From Streptomyces graminilatus (GTDB lineage Bacteria > Actinomycetota > Actinomycetes > Streptomycetales > Streptomycetaceae), in the NCBI RefSeq assembly GCF_001418565.1, contig NZ_LIQQ01000297.1, positions 1 to 58,708 on the forward strand: DNA of 58,708 nt. The letters run 5' to 3'. Below, in pieces: positions 41,465 through 50,284 of the stretch. Each line of letters starts with the position of its first letter. Positions within the stretch are counted from its first letter, which is position 1. The notes below the pieces were generated by a model. The model had not been told where the DNA came from and did no database searches. It saw nothing but the letters and a program-made list of their open reading frames with translations. Made by a program: the position numbers and the translations under genes.

Positions 41465-43455
41465 CAGCCCCCCTTGGCGGCGGCGAAGGGCTCCCCGTGG
41501 ACGTACCGGCCGAGCGCGGTGAGCGGGAAGACCTGGCGGTAGAGGTGGTAGTTGATCGAGAAGTCCCAGGGGAAGCCGGTGCCGGTGAAGTACGGCTCGT
41601 CCCAGGAGCCGTCCGGCAACTGCGTCGCGGCGAGCCACTCGACACCGCGTTCGACCGCCTTGGAGTCGTGCTCCCCGGCGGCGAGCAGGGCGAGCAGCGC
41701 CCAGGCCGTCTGGGAGGCGGTCGAGGGGCCCCGGCCGCTCCAGCCCGCGCTGTCGGCGTAGGAGCGCAGGTCCTCGCCCCAGCCGCCGTCGTCGTTCTGG
41801 ACCTTCTCCAGCCAGCCCACCGCGCGCCGGATCGCCGGATGCGCGGCGGTCAGGCCGGCCGCCGTCAGCGCGGGCACCACCGAGCCGGTGCCGTAGACGT
41901 AGTTGACGCCCCAGCGGCCGAACCACGCGCCGCCGGGCTCCTGTTCGGCGAGCAGCCACTCGATGCCCCGCCGGGTGCGCGGATCGTGGGACATTCCCTC
42001 GACGGCGAGCATCTCCACGACATGCGCGGTGACATCGGCGGACGGCGGGTCGATGACCTCGCCGAAGTCACAGAACGGGAGTTTGTTGGGCAGCGGGCTG
42101 GTGTTGTCCACGTCGAAGGCGGCCCAGGCACCGTTCTTCGACTGCATCCCGAGGGTCCAGCGCACCCCGCGCCCGATCGCTCTCTCGACCCGGTCCGGGT
42201 CGTGATGCCGGACCCGGCGCAGCGCGAGGACGACCTCGGCGGTGTCGTCGATGTCGGGGTAGTTGTCGTTGTGGAACTCGAACGCCCAGCCGCCCGGCGG
42301 CAGTTCGGGCCGGCGTACGGACCAGTCGCCGGGCCGCACCACCTGCTCGCCCAGCATCCAGTCGGCGGCCTTGACCAGTTGGGGGTGGTCGGCGGGCAAC
42401 CCCGCGTCGGCGAGGGCGATCACGGCGAGGCAGGTGTCCCACACCGGCGACTGGCAGGCCTCGATCATCCGGGCCCCGTCCCCGCGCCACACCGTGAAGC
42501 GGTCCAGGGACTCCAACCCGGCCCGCATGACGGGGTGTTCGAGGTCGTAGCCGAGCAGGTGCAGGGCGATCACCGAGTAGACGGCGGGCGGCTGGATGCC
42601 GCCCCAGCAGCCGTCGTTCTCCTGGCGCTCGATGATCCAGCGGGCCGCCGTGTTCATGGCCGCCTCGCGCAGCCGGCGCACCGCGACCTTGCGGTAGCCG
42701 TGCAGGATCCTGTCGAGACGCTGGAAGGCACCGTCCCAACTCGCCAGCGGGGCGAGGGACTTCGCCGGGTTCGGCAGGGCGGGGTCGATGTGCAGCTCGT
42801 CGAGCGCGAACGGCGCCGGGCGGACCGGGCGCTTGGCGCTGACGATGGTGAGCGGCACGATGGTCTGCCGGGCCCAGCAGCCGAAGTCGTAGATGTTCAG
42901 CGGCATCCACTTCGGGAAGTAGATCAGTTCCGGCGGGAGTTCGGGGAGGTCGTCCCACTTCCACCAGCCGAACAGGGCCAGCCAGATCCGGGTGAAGACC
43001 CGGGCGGCGGCGATGCCGCCCCGGTCCCGGATCCAGGCGGACGCCCTCGCCATGTGCGGCGCGTCGGGGGCGTCCCCGGCCAGCCGCAGGGCGACGTACG
43101 CCTCGACGGTGGCGGAGAGGTCGGCGGGTCCGCCGTGGAAGGTGGCCCAGGTGCCGTCGGCGCCCTGCTCGCCACGGATGAACAACGCGGCCGCCTGGGT
43201 GGTCTGTTCGTCGCGGATTCCCAGGAACTGACGGAGCAGCAGGTCCTCGGCGTCCATCGTGACGTTGGTCTCGAGATCGCCCTTCCACCAGCCCTGGGCG
43301 TCCTGTCGCGCCAGCAGATGATCGGTGGCACGCCTCATGGCATGCTCGGCGGCATCCTGAACCCCTGCCGCCACTGGGGTGTCGGTGTCGGTTTCGCTGG
43401 CCGAGGCAGCGCGAGGCGGCAGGGCCCCGGTGCTTCCGTCGGTCGTCGCTGTCAT
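41464..43455 (-). CDS. shc: Squalene-hopene cyclase
   Basis: A 663-residue class II triterpene cyclase. It has the catalytic DxDD motif in YPDIDDTAEV and several QW repeats (for example QNDDGGWGEDL, LPDGSWDEPYFTGTGFP), and an intact (alpha/alpha)6 double barrel by length. A hydrophobic surface should anchor it to the membrane, where it cyclises squalene to hopene. The ATG at 43455 has AAGGGGAA about 5 nt upstream; an upstream in-frame start at 43479 is weaker. Flanked by the prenyl synthase and hpnG. Confidence 0.95.
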   Translation of the reverse strand: MTATTDGSTGALPPRAASASETDTDTPVAAGVQDAAEHAMRRATDHLLARQDAQGWWKGDLETNVTMDAEDLLLRQFLGIRDEQTTQAAALFIRGEQGADGTWATFHGGPADLSATVEAYVALRLAGDAPDAPHMARASAWIRDRGGIAAARVFTRIWLALFGWWKWDDLPELPPELIYFPKWMPLNIYDFGCWARQTIVPLTIVSAKRPVRPAPFALDELHIDPALPNPAKSLAPLASWDGAFQRLDRILHGYRKVAVRRLREAAMNTAARWIIERQENDGCWGGIQPPAVYSVIALHLLGYDLEHPVMRAGLESLDRFTVWRGDGARMIEACQSPVWDTCLAVIALADAGLPADHPQLVKAADWMLGEQVVRPGDWSVRRPELPPGGWAFEFHNDNYPDIDDTAEVVLALRRVRHHDPDRVERAIGRGVRWTLGMQSKNGAWAAFDVDNTSPLPNKLPFCDFGEVIDPPSADVTAHVVEMLAVEGMSHDPRTRRGIEWLLAEQEPGGAWFGRWGVNYVYGTGSVVPALTAAGLTAAHPAIRRAVGWLEKVQNDDGGWGEDLRSYADSAGWSGRGPSTASQTAWALLALLAAGEHDSKAVERGVEWLAATQLPDGSWDEPYFTGTGFPWDFSINYHLYRQVFPLTALGRYVHGEPFAAAKGG

Positions 43456-43569
43456 GGCTTCCCCTTCGTGCAGTGGCATGTCTCTGCTGACTGGGTCCGC
43501 CGTCGGCCGGTGCGCCGCTGTTCGCGACGCCGGCCGGCGACTACGCGAGGCTTATTCGGCCGATAGTGA

Positions 43570-44697
43570 TCATCTCTTTCGTACGACGACGAAGTCGGCG
43601 AGCGCGGTGAACCGCGCGCGCACCCGGTCGGGCATGTCGATGGCGTTCAGTGCCTCGACGGCGATGGTGTGCTGCCGGCGCGCCTCCGCTGCGGTCCACT
43701 CCCGGCCGCCCGCCTGTTCGATCAGGGCGGCGCGGGCGGCGAACTCCGCCTCGGAGAAGTTCTCGAAGTCGCTGCTTCGCGCGTCGGCGGCGAGGAGTTC
43801 ACCGAGCCGGTCGGCGGCCGGGCCGCTCGCCGCGAGGGCGGCGACGACGGGCAGGGACTTCTTGCGCTGGCGCAGGTCGCTCCAGGTCTGCTTGCCGGTG
43901 GACTCCGGGTCGCCCCAGATGCCGAGGAGGTCGTCGACCGCCTGGAAGGCCAGGCCGAGGTGGTAGCCGTACTTCTCCAGGATGTCGGCGGTGCGGTCGT
44001 CGGCGCCGCCGAGGACGGCACCGATGGAGCTGGCGCAGGCGAGCAGGGCGCCGGTCTTGTTGCCCTCCATCTCCAGGCACTCCTCGACGCTGACGCGGTC
44101 GCGGTGCTCGTAGGAGATGTCCTGGGCCTGGCCGTCGATGAGGGCCCGGGTCGCGGTGGTGAGACGGCGCGTGGCGCGGCCGGCCTCGGCGGTGCCGAGT
44201 TCCAGCAGGATCTCGTTGGCCAGCGCGAACAGGGCGTCACCGACCAGGATCGCCTGGGCGGGGCCGTGCACCTTCCACACGGTGTCGCGGTGGCGGCGCT
44301 GTTCGTCACCGTCCATCAGGTCGTCGTGCAGCAGCGAGAAGTTGTGCACCAGTTCGACGGCGACCGCGCCCGGGATGCCGACCTCGGGGGCGGCGCCGGT
44401 GACCTCGGCGGACAGCACGGCGAGCGCGGGACGTACGGCCTTGCCGCCGTCACCGGCGGCGGGCCTGCCCTGGGCGTCGATCCAGCCGAAGTGGTAGGCG
44501 GAGACGGTGTCCATGGGCGCCGCGAGACGGCCGATCGCCGCCCGCAGCACCGGGGTGGCCAGGGTCCGGCCGCGCTCCAGCAGCGCGGTCACGTCCACTA
44601 CGTCGGCAGCCTTCTGGGCCGGGGGCACAGTGGGCACAGTCTCTCCTCTTGGTGCGGTGGGGGTGCGGAGGCCCGTCGAATGCTGATGATCGAGCAT
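43570..44697 (-). CDS. Prenyl diphosphate synthase (farnesyl-type) of the hopanoid operon
   Basis: A 375-residue trans-prenyltransferase. The first Asp-rich motif is LLHDDLMDGD and the second is FQAVDDLLGIWGDP; GNKTGALLACASS lies between. It condenses IPP with allylic diphosphates, most likely to farnesyl diphosphate for HpnCDE. Its ATG overlaps the hpnE stop (TGATG). The two small residues before the first Asp motif do not settle chain length. The frame upstream of 44697 is hpnE read out of phase. Confidence 0.9.
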   Translation of the reverse strand: MLDHQHSTGLRTPTAPRGETVPTVPPAQKAADVVDVTALLERGRTLATPVLRAAIGRLAAPMDTVSAYHFGWIDAQGRPAAGDGGKAVRPALAVLSAEVTGAAPEVGIPGAVAVELVHNFSLLHDDLMDGDEQRRHRDTVWKVHGPAQAILVGDALFALANEILLELGTAEAGRATRRLTTATRALIDGQAQDISYEHRDRVSVEECLEMEGNKTGALLACASSIGAVLGGADDRTADILEKYGYHLGLAFQAVDDLLGIWGDPESTGKQTWSDLRQRKKSLPVVAALAASGPAADRLGELLAADARSSDFENFSEAEFAARAALIEQAGGREWTAAEARRQHTIAVEALNAIDMPDRVRARFTALADFVVVRKR

Positions 44698-46115
44698 CAG
44701 GCCGCCTCCTCGACGTCGAAGAGGTGGTGGCGGGGCCGGCCCAGGGCGCCCAGCGCGGCTCCGGCCGCGCCGACTCCGCTGCGGACCGCACTCTCCATGG
44801 TCGCGGGCCACCCGGTGGCGGTCCACGAGCCGGCCAGGTACAGGCCGGGGATTCTGGTACGGGCGCCGGGCCGCAGCCGTCCGACGCCGGGGGTGGGGGC
44901 GAACGTCGCTGTCCGCTCCCGGGTGACGAAGAAGTCCCGTACGGCGGCGCCCCGCGCGCGGGGCAGCAGCCGCTCCAGCTCCGGCAGATACCGCGTGCGC
45001 AGCGCGGCCACGGGCGCGTCGATCTCGTCGTGCGCGGCCGACTGGGACAGCGCCAGGTACTGGCCGTCGCCGCCGAGCCCGGACGCCTCGGTCCGGTCGA
45101 AGACCCACTGCACCGGGCTGCCGAGGGCCGCCAGGAACGGCGTGTTCAGCACCTGCCGGTCGTACACCACATGCACGTTGAGGATCGGCGCGGTGCCGAT
45201 CTCCAGCAGTCGTTCGGGGGCGTCCAGCGCGCCCGGCGGCAGCAGGTCGTGCGCCTCGCGCTGGGGTACGGCGAGCACGACGGTGTCCGCTTCGAGGGTC
45301 TCGCCGGGAACCTGGACGCTCCAGCGGCCGTTCTCGTGGTGTCGGAGGGAGTTGACGCGTGTACGGATTTCGGTGCGCACGCCCGCGGAGTCGAGCGCCT
45401 TGCGGGCCAGGGTGTCGTGCAGTTCGCCCAGCGGGACGCGCGCCCAGCCGATGTCGGCGGCGCCCGGGTCGGACAGCAGACCGGTCTTGAACACCATCGC
45501 GGCGAGCCCGAGGGAGGAGTCCCCGGCCACCGCGTTGAGGGTGGCGACCCCCACCAGGTCCCACAGTGCCTCGACGGCACGCCCGGACTGACCGTGCGCG
45601 GCCAGCCAGGTGCCGAAGTCCTGCTCGTCCAGTGCCGGGTCGGCGAGGTCGAGCGCCTTGAGCGCGAGCGCGGCACGGCCGACTTTCGCGCGCTCGGCGA
45701 GCGAGAGGTGCGGATAGGTGGCGAGGCTGCGCCCGAGATGCAGGGGTACGGGCAGCGCGTCGCGCCGGAGTCTGCCCAGGCGCCGCCCGGCCGGCTTCGC
45801 CACGTCGACGACGGGGACGTCGAGCCGGGGCTGCACGGGAGCGAGCGCGGCGCCGTCGATACGGTCGAGGAACCAGCGGTAGGCGGTGCAGCAACGCAGG
45901 TACACGTGCTGGCCGTTGTCGACGGTGAGTCCGTCGCGCCGGAAGGAGAAGGCGAGCCCGCCGAGGCGCGGCCGGCCTTCGAGCAGGGTGACGCGGACAC
46001 CGGCGTCGGCGAGCGAGAGCGCCGCCGTGATGCCCGCCAGCCCGCCGCCGACCACCACGGCGCTCTTCTCGGCGCGGTGGACCGGGCGTTCCCCGGGCTG
46101 CGTGACCTCGCTCAT
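44697..46115 (-). CDS. hpnE: Hydroxysqualene dehydroxylase
   Basis: A 472-residue FAD-dependent amine-oxidase-fold protein. The dinucleotide-binding motif is VVVGGGLAGITAALSLADAG near residue 20, and the C-terminal FAD motif is PGLYLAGSWTATGWPATMES. It reduces hydroxysqualene, made by HpnC from presqualene diphosphate, to squalene. The ATG at 46115 has GGGGAG 6 nt upstream; the in-frame start at 46259 falls in hpnD. A 136-bp gap from hpnD holds nothing recognisable. Confidence 0.9.
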   Translation of the reverse strand: MSEVTQPGERPVHRAEKSAVVVGGGLAGITAALSLADAGVRVTLLEGRPRLGGLAFSFRRDGLTVDNGQHVYLRCCTAYRWFLDRIDGAALAPVQPRLDVPVVDVAKPAGRRLGRLRRDALPVPLHLGRSLATYPHLSLAERAKVGRAALALKALDLADPALDEQDFGTWLAAHGQSGRAVEALWDLVGVATLNAVAGDSSLGLAAMVFKTGLLSDPGAADIGWARVPLGELHDTLARKALDSAGVRTEIRTRVNSLRHHENGRWSVQVPGETLEADTVVLAVPQREAHDLLPPGALDAPERLLEIGTAPILNVHVVYDRQVLNTPFLAALGSPVQWVFDRTEASGLGGDGQYLALSQSAAHDEIDAPVAALRTRYLPELERLLPRARGAAVRDFFVTRERTATFAPTPGVGRLRPGARTRIPGLYLAGSWTATGWPATMESAVRSGVGAAGAALGALGRPRHHLFDVEEAA

Positions 46116-46251
46116 CGCGCACTCCCCCCTGTGCGTGAGCCGCGCCGGACGAACGCCGCGCGGCAGGCCGTCGCAGTCAGGGACGCCGTCCCCGCCCGGA
46201 GGGTTGCGCGCCGCCGCGCCGCCATTCCGTCGCCTTGCACCGGATTGTCCA

Positions 46252-47202
46252 TCAGGCACGCCTCCTGACGGTTCGCCGGGAGACGTGCCGGGCGTCCAGA
46301 CCGGACAGGCCGCGCACCGCGACGTACGCCTTCTCCCGGCCGGGCAGCGAGACCCGGCCGCGCAGCACGGCCTCCGGCTCGCGCTCGATGCGGTCGAGGA
46401 GCCGCCGGTAGATGCCGGCCATGGCGGCGACGCAGGCGCCGCTGCGCCGGTCGAGCATGGGCAGCAGCCCGTAGCCCTCGGCGAACAGGGCGCGGGCGCG
46501 CCGCACTTCGAAGTGGACGAGGCCCGCGAAGTCGGAGCCCTCCGGCGGGGTGGGCCCGCTGAAACCGGCCGAGCAGCCGAACTTGGCGAGGTCGTCGGCG
46601 GGCAGATAGATCCGCCCGCTGTCGGCGTCCTCGCGGATGTCCCGCAGGATGTTGGTGAGCTGGAGTGCGAGCCCCAGCGTGTCGGCGTACTCGGCGGCGC
46701 GTTCCGAACCGCGCGCGCCCCGCTCCGTGCCGAACACGCCCAGGGAGAGCCGTCCGATGGCCCCGGCCACGCAGCGGCAGTAGACCTTCAGGTCGTCCCA
46801 GGTCTCGTACGTCTCGCCGCGTACGTCCATCACGACGCCGTCGATGAGTTCGTCGAGGCCGCCGAGGGGGATCGGGAAGTGGGTTGCGGCGTGGCTGAGG
46901 GCGACCGCGACCGGGTCGGTGTCGTCCTCGTCGACCGCGCCCTCGCGGACCCGGTCGAGCAGTGCCCTGGTGTCCTCCAGCCGCGCCGTCTTGACCTCGG
47001 GCGCGAGCGTGCCGTCACCGATGTCGTCGACGCGCCGCGAGAACGCGTACAGGGCGGACATGGCACGCCGCTTCGGCGTCGGCAGCAGTCTGATGCCGTA
47101 CGCGAAGTTGCGGGCCTGCTGCCCGGTGATGGACTCGCAGTAGCTGTAGGCGGCGAGTACCGGTGCGGACACGTGTGGTTCCGACTCCACGCTCCGGATC
47201 AC
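46252..47202 (-). CDS. hpnD: Presqualene diphosphate synthase
   Basis: A 316-residue squalene/phytoene synthase family protein with Asp-rich motifs in RRVDDIGDG and LTNILRDIREDADSGR. It condenses two farnesyl diphosphates to presqualene diphosphate. Its GTG overlaps the hpnC stop (GTGA), with AGGAAAGGG directly upstream. The long Asp-rich second motif is HpnD-like; HpnC has the shorter form. Confidence 0.92.
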   Translation of the reverse strand: MIRSVESEPHVSAPVLAAYSYCESITGQQARNFAYGIRLLPTPKRRAMSALYAFSRRVDDIGDGTLAPEVKTARLEDTRALLDRVREGAVDEDDTDPVAVALSHAATHFPIPLGGLDELIDGVVMDVRGETYETWDDLKVYCRCVAGAIGRLSLGVFGTERGARGSERAAEYADTLGLALQLTNILRDIREDADSGRIYLPADDLAKFGCSAGFSGPTPPEGSDFAGLVHFEVRRARALFAEGYGLLPMLDRRSGACVAAMAGIYRRLLDRIEREPEAVLRGRVSLPGREKAYVAVRGLSGLDARHVSRRTVRRRA

Positions 47203-48101
47203 CCCTTTCCTCGCAGGGTTGTGCCCGCCTCGCGCAGCAACTGGATCCTGCCGGGCTTGGGCGGGCCGGGAAGTACGTCGTATTCGGCGGCGGCGATCGC
47301 CCGGACCGCCGCCTTTCCCCCGGCCACGAAACCCGCGAGCAGCAGCTTCAGCCTGCCGTGGACGCTACCCACGAGGGGGGTGCCTTCATTCAGCAGGCCC
47401 AGGGCGCGTTCCGCTTCGTACGCGACCAGCGCGCGCACCGACGCGCCCGCGCTGGGGGCGGCGAGATCCGCCTCCCGCACATGAAAGCGCTTCATGTCCT
47501 GGGCGGGCAGATAGATCCGGTCGCGGCCGAGGTCCTCGGCGACGTCCTGGAGGTGTTCGACGATCTGGAGGGCCGTGCACACGGCGTCGGAGCGGCGGAT
47601 CCGCTCGGGCGTCGCGGTGCCGGTGACGGCGAGGACGAGACGGCCGACCGGGTTGGCGGACAGCTCGCAGTAGGCGAGGAGGTCGTCGTACGTCTCGTAC
47701 CGTGTGACGAGCTGGTCCTGGCGGTTGGCGGCGATCAGGCCGAGGAAGGGCTCGGGGGTGAGCGCGCGGCGGCGGACGGTCGCCGCGAGCCGGCGCAGCA
47801 GGGGGTGGCGCGGGGTGCCGTCGAAGACCCGGCGCAGGTCGCCCTCGAAGGCGTCGAGGAGGACGAGCCGGTCGTCGGCGTCCTCGGGGGCGACGCCCAG
47901 CAGGCGGGCGTCGGCGCCGCCGGGGGCCAGGTCGCCGTCGCCGATGTCGTCGACGAGGCGGGCGAAGCCGTAGACGGCCATGAGGTCGGTGCGCCAGGCC
48001 CTGGGCAGGAAGAACGGCGCCACGGGGAAGTTCTCGTCCGCGGCCTTGTCGAGTGTGCCGCGCTCCGGGTCGGCGGTGCGCGCGGAGCCGGTAGCCGTCA
48101 C
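47199..48101 (-). CDS. hpnC: Hydroxysqualene synthase
   Basis: A 300-residue squalene synthase-like protein (HpnC). The N-terminal DKAADENFPVAPFFLPRAWR and ARLVDDIGDGDLAPGG contain the first Asp motif; EHLQDVAEDLGRDRIYLP contains the second. It converts presqualene diphosphate to hydroxysqualene, completing the HpnCDE squalene route. The GTG at 48101 overlaps the TGA of a short upstream reading frame (GTGA). It is the first main gene of a ten-gene minus-strand operon. Confidence 0.9.
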   Translation of the reverse strand: MTATGSARTADPERGTLDKAADENFPVAPFFLPRAWRTDLMAVYGFARLVDDIGDGDLAPGGADARLLGVAPEDADDRLVLLDAFEGDLRRVFDGTPRHPLLRRLAATVRRRALTPEPFLGLIAANRQDQLVTRYETYDDLLAYCELSANPVGRLVLAVTGTATPERIRRSDAVCTALQIVEHLQDVAEDLGRDRIYLPAQDMKRFHVREADLAAPSAGASVRALVAYEAERALGLLNEGTPLVGSVHGRLKLLLAGFVAGGKAAVRAIAAAEYDVLPGPPKPGRIQLLREAGTTLRGKG

Positions 48102-48163
48102 CGGTCGCTGCCCGGGGCGGGGACGGCACGCACTGTGGGGAGCTGGGGAGTTTCCGTAGCCAT
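48098..48163 (-). CDS. 21-codon leader reading frame coupled to hpnC
   Basis: ATG at 48163 starts a 21-codon frame (MATETPQLPTVRAVPAPGSD plus R) that stops in the GTGA overlapping the hpnC start. GGGAGA lies 10 nt before its ATG and is the only good ribosome site near hpnC, so hpnC may be translated only by coupling. Whether the peptide itself matters is unknown; it could also be the true N-terminus displaced by a sequence error. Confidence 0.4.
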   Translation of the reverse strand: MATETPQLPTVRAVPAPGSDR

Positions 48164-48414
48164 CGCCGTCACATCTCCCGTTCTACACTGCGGACCCAAT
48201 AGGCACTATTTCGGACACGCCGCCCAGCCGTCCACGCGGCGGTCCGATGCCGGGTGTCGCGTGTTATCGCCCCACTTGCCGCGATTCAGCACTGGTACAG
48301 CTTACGTTGTACAACGCGCCATGGTCCGTCGGGGTGTCCTGCGCATCACAAGAACGCACCGATTGGCCTCAAGATTCCTTCGGCTGGCCCGAGTTGACGT
48401 TTCCTTTGCAGACG
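48164..48414. promoter_or_regulatory. Upstream region of the hopanoid operon with 12-bp palindrome
   Basis: This 251-bp stretch carries the presumed hpnC operon promoter. The segment 48181-48212 is relatively AT-rich (CCTATTGGG, and TAGAAC on the minus strand as a -10 candidate). CGTTGTACAACG (48305-48316) is a perfect palindrome and a possible operator. No coding sequence is visible. Confidence 0.4.
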
Positions 48415-48449
48415 CGGGGCCCCGCCGGAGAAGTTCCGGCGGGGCCCCG
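48415..48449. terminator. 15-bp perfect hairpin after the ABC exporter operon
   Basis: Arms 48415-48429 and 48435-48449 are perfectly complementary with loop GAAGT. It lies 34 bp downstream of the exporter ATPase stop on the minus strand and separates that operon from hpnC. Confidence 0.75.
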
Positions 48450-48482
48450 ATTCGCCCGGCTGACCACCCATGAGATGCGCGG

Positions 48483-49262
48483 CTACTTGCCGGTGAACTT
48501 CTCGTACTCCTTGAGGACCTCTTCCGTCGGCCCGTCCATGCGCAGCTCGCCGCGTTCCAGCCACAGGACGCGGTCGCAGGTGTCGCGGATGGACTTGTTG
48601 TTGTGGCTGACCAGGAACACCGTGCCGGCGTGCTTGCGCAGCTCGCGGATGCGGTCCTCGGAGCGCTTCTGGAAGGACCGGTCGCCGGTCGCCAGCGCCT
48701 CGTCGATCATCAGGACGTCGTGGTCCTTGGCGGCGGCGATGGAGAACCGCAGCCGCGCCGCCATGCCGGAGGAGTAGGTGCGCATCGGCAGGGTGATGAA
48801 GTCGCCCTTCTCGTTGATGCCGGAGAAGTCGACGATCTGCTGGTAGCGCTCCTTGATCTCCTCGCGGGACATGCCCATCGCCAGACCGCCCAGGATGACG
48901 TTCCGTTCGCCCGTGAGGTCGTTCATCAGGGCGGCGTTGACACCGAGGAGGGAGGGCTGGCCGTCCGTGTACACGTGACCGCTCTCGGCCGGGAGCAGGC
49001 CGGCGATGGCGCGCAGCAGGGTCGACTTGCCGGAGCCGTTGGAGCCGATCAGGCCGACGGCCTCACCGCGGTAGGAGACGAAGGAGACGCCCCGTACGGC
49101 GTGCACCTTGCGCACGCCGGGTGACTCTCCGCGCCGGAGTATGCGGCTGAGGGCGGAGGTGGCGCTGCCCTTGCCGGTCTTGGCGCCGTTGACGCGGTAG
49201 ACGATGTGCAGTTCGTCCGCGATGACGGTGGGGATCTTCGCCCCGGGGATCGGGTCAGCCAC
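48483..49262 (-). CDS. ABC transporter ATPase, polysaccharide/teichoic acid export type (TagH/Wzt-like)
   Basis: A 259-residue ATPase with Walker A GLIGSNGSGKSTLL, signature YSSGMAARLRFSIAAA and Walker B VLMIDEALATGD. The N-terminal VHAVRGVSFVSYRGEAVGLI and the SSGM signature are typical of TagH/Wzt/RfbE exporters. It powers flipping of a lipid-linked glycan or polyol phosphate across the membrane together with the permease at 49255. Its GTG overlaps the permease stop by 8 bp, with GGAGAGG upstream. It is the last gene of the operon and is followed by a strong terminator. No C-terminal carbohydrate-binding domain is present. Confidence 0.9.
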   Translation of the reverse strand: MADPIPGAKIPTVIADELHIVYRVNGAKTGKGSATSALSRILRRGESPGVRKVHAVRGVSFVSYRGEAVGLIGSNGSGKSTLLRAIAGLLPAESGHVYTDGQPSLLGVNAALMNDLTGERNVILGGLAMGMSREEIKERYQQIVDFSGINEKGDFITLPMRTYSSGMAARLRFSIAAAKDHDVLMIDEALATGDRSFQKRSEDRIRELRKHAGTVFLVSHNNKSIRDTCDRVLWLERGELRMDGPTEEVLKEYEKFTGK

Positions 49263-50184
49263 GGCCGTACCTCTCCTCCGACTGCCAGAAGTACACGAAG
49301 CCGCCGACGGCGAAGAGCGCGGCCCAGCCGCCCGCGACCGCCCAGACGTGCGGCGGCAGGTTCTCCGGGCCGTAGCCGTCGATGAGCGCGAAGCGCATCA
49401 GGTCCATGTAGATGGCCGCCGGGTTCCACTGGAGGACGTCGGCGACCCACACGGGCTTGTCGGCGAGCATGACCGGGATGGAGAACATCACGCCGGACGC
49501 GTACATCCACGTACGCATCACGAACGGCATCAACTGGGCGAGGTCCGGGGTCGCCGAGCCCCAGCGGGCCATGATCAGCGCGAGGCCGGTGTTGAAGAGG
49601 AACTGGAGGGCCAGCGCCGGGACGATCAGCAGCCAGGACGCCTTGGGGTAGCTGCCGAAGCCGATCGACACGATGAACAGCACGAGCATGGAGAACAGCA
49701 GTTGCTGGAGCTGCTGGAGCGCGAAGGACACCGGCAGGGCGGCGCGCGGGAAGTGCAGGGCGCGCACCAGGCCCAGGTTGCCGGAGATGGCGCGGACGCC
49801 CGCCATCACCGAGCTCTGCGTGAAGGTGAACACGAAGACGCCGGTGACGAGGAACGGGATGTACACCTCGCGGGGCATGCCGCGGTCGGCCTTGAGGATC
49901 ACACCGAAGATGAAGAAGTACACGGCCGCGTTCAGCAGCGGTGTGGCCACCTGCCACAACTGGCCGAGTTTGGCCTGGCTGTACTGGGCGGTCAGCTTCG
50001 CCTGCGAGAAGGCGAGGATGAAGTGACGCCGTCCCCAGAGCTGGCGGACGTACTCGACGAGTCGGGGGCGGGCGCCGCTCACGGCGAGTCCGTACTTCGC
50101 GGCGAGTCCGGCCGCGGAGAGGCCGTCGTCGGGTGACGGTCGGTCGCTCACCGCGACACCGCCGTCATGCGTTTTCTCACTCAC
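49255..50184 (-). CDS. ABC-2 type permease, TagG/Wzm-like
   Basis: A 309-residue membrane protein with an N-terminal cytosolic segment and about six hydrophobic spans (AAVYFFIFGVIL, FLVTGVFVFTFT, FSMLVLFIVSIGFG, LIVPALALQFLF, SGVMFSIPVML, VAGGWAALFAVGGFVYFW). It forms the channel for the exporter ATPase. The GTG at 50184 lacks a ribosome site; a later GTG in the same frame is possible, so the first ~12 residues are uncertain. A 100-bp gap separates it from the glycosyltransferase gene. Confidence 0.87.
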   Translation of the reverse strand: MSEKTHDGGVAVSDRPSPDDGLSAAGLAAKYGLAVSGARPRLVEYVRQLWGRRHFILAFSQAKLTAQYSQAKLGQLWQVATPLLNAAVYFFIFGVILKADRGMPREVYIPFLVTGVFVFTFTQSSVMAGVRAISGNLGLVRALHFPRAALPVSFALQQLQQLLFSMLVLFIVSIGFGSYPKASWLLIVPALALQFLFNTGLALIMARWGSATPDLAQLMPFVMRTWMYASGVMFSIPVMLADKPVWVADVLQWNPAAIYMDLMRFALIDGYGPENLPPHVWAVAGGWAALFAVGGFVYFWQSEERYGRG

Positions 50185-50284
50185 AAATGGAAACTTTCGT
50201 CTTCAATATGCGCAGCCGAACGGGGCAAGGGGTGGGCCGTGACCGGGAATTGGCCGGCCCGCGGGGGCTCTCAGGGAGAGCTTG

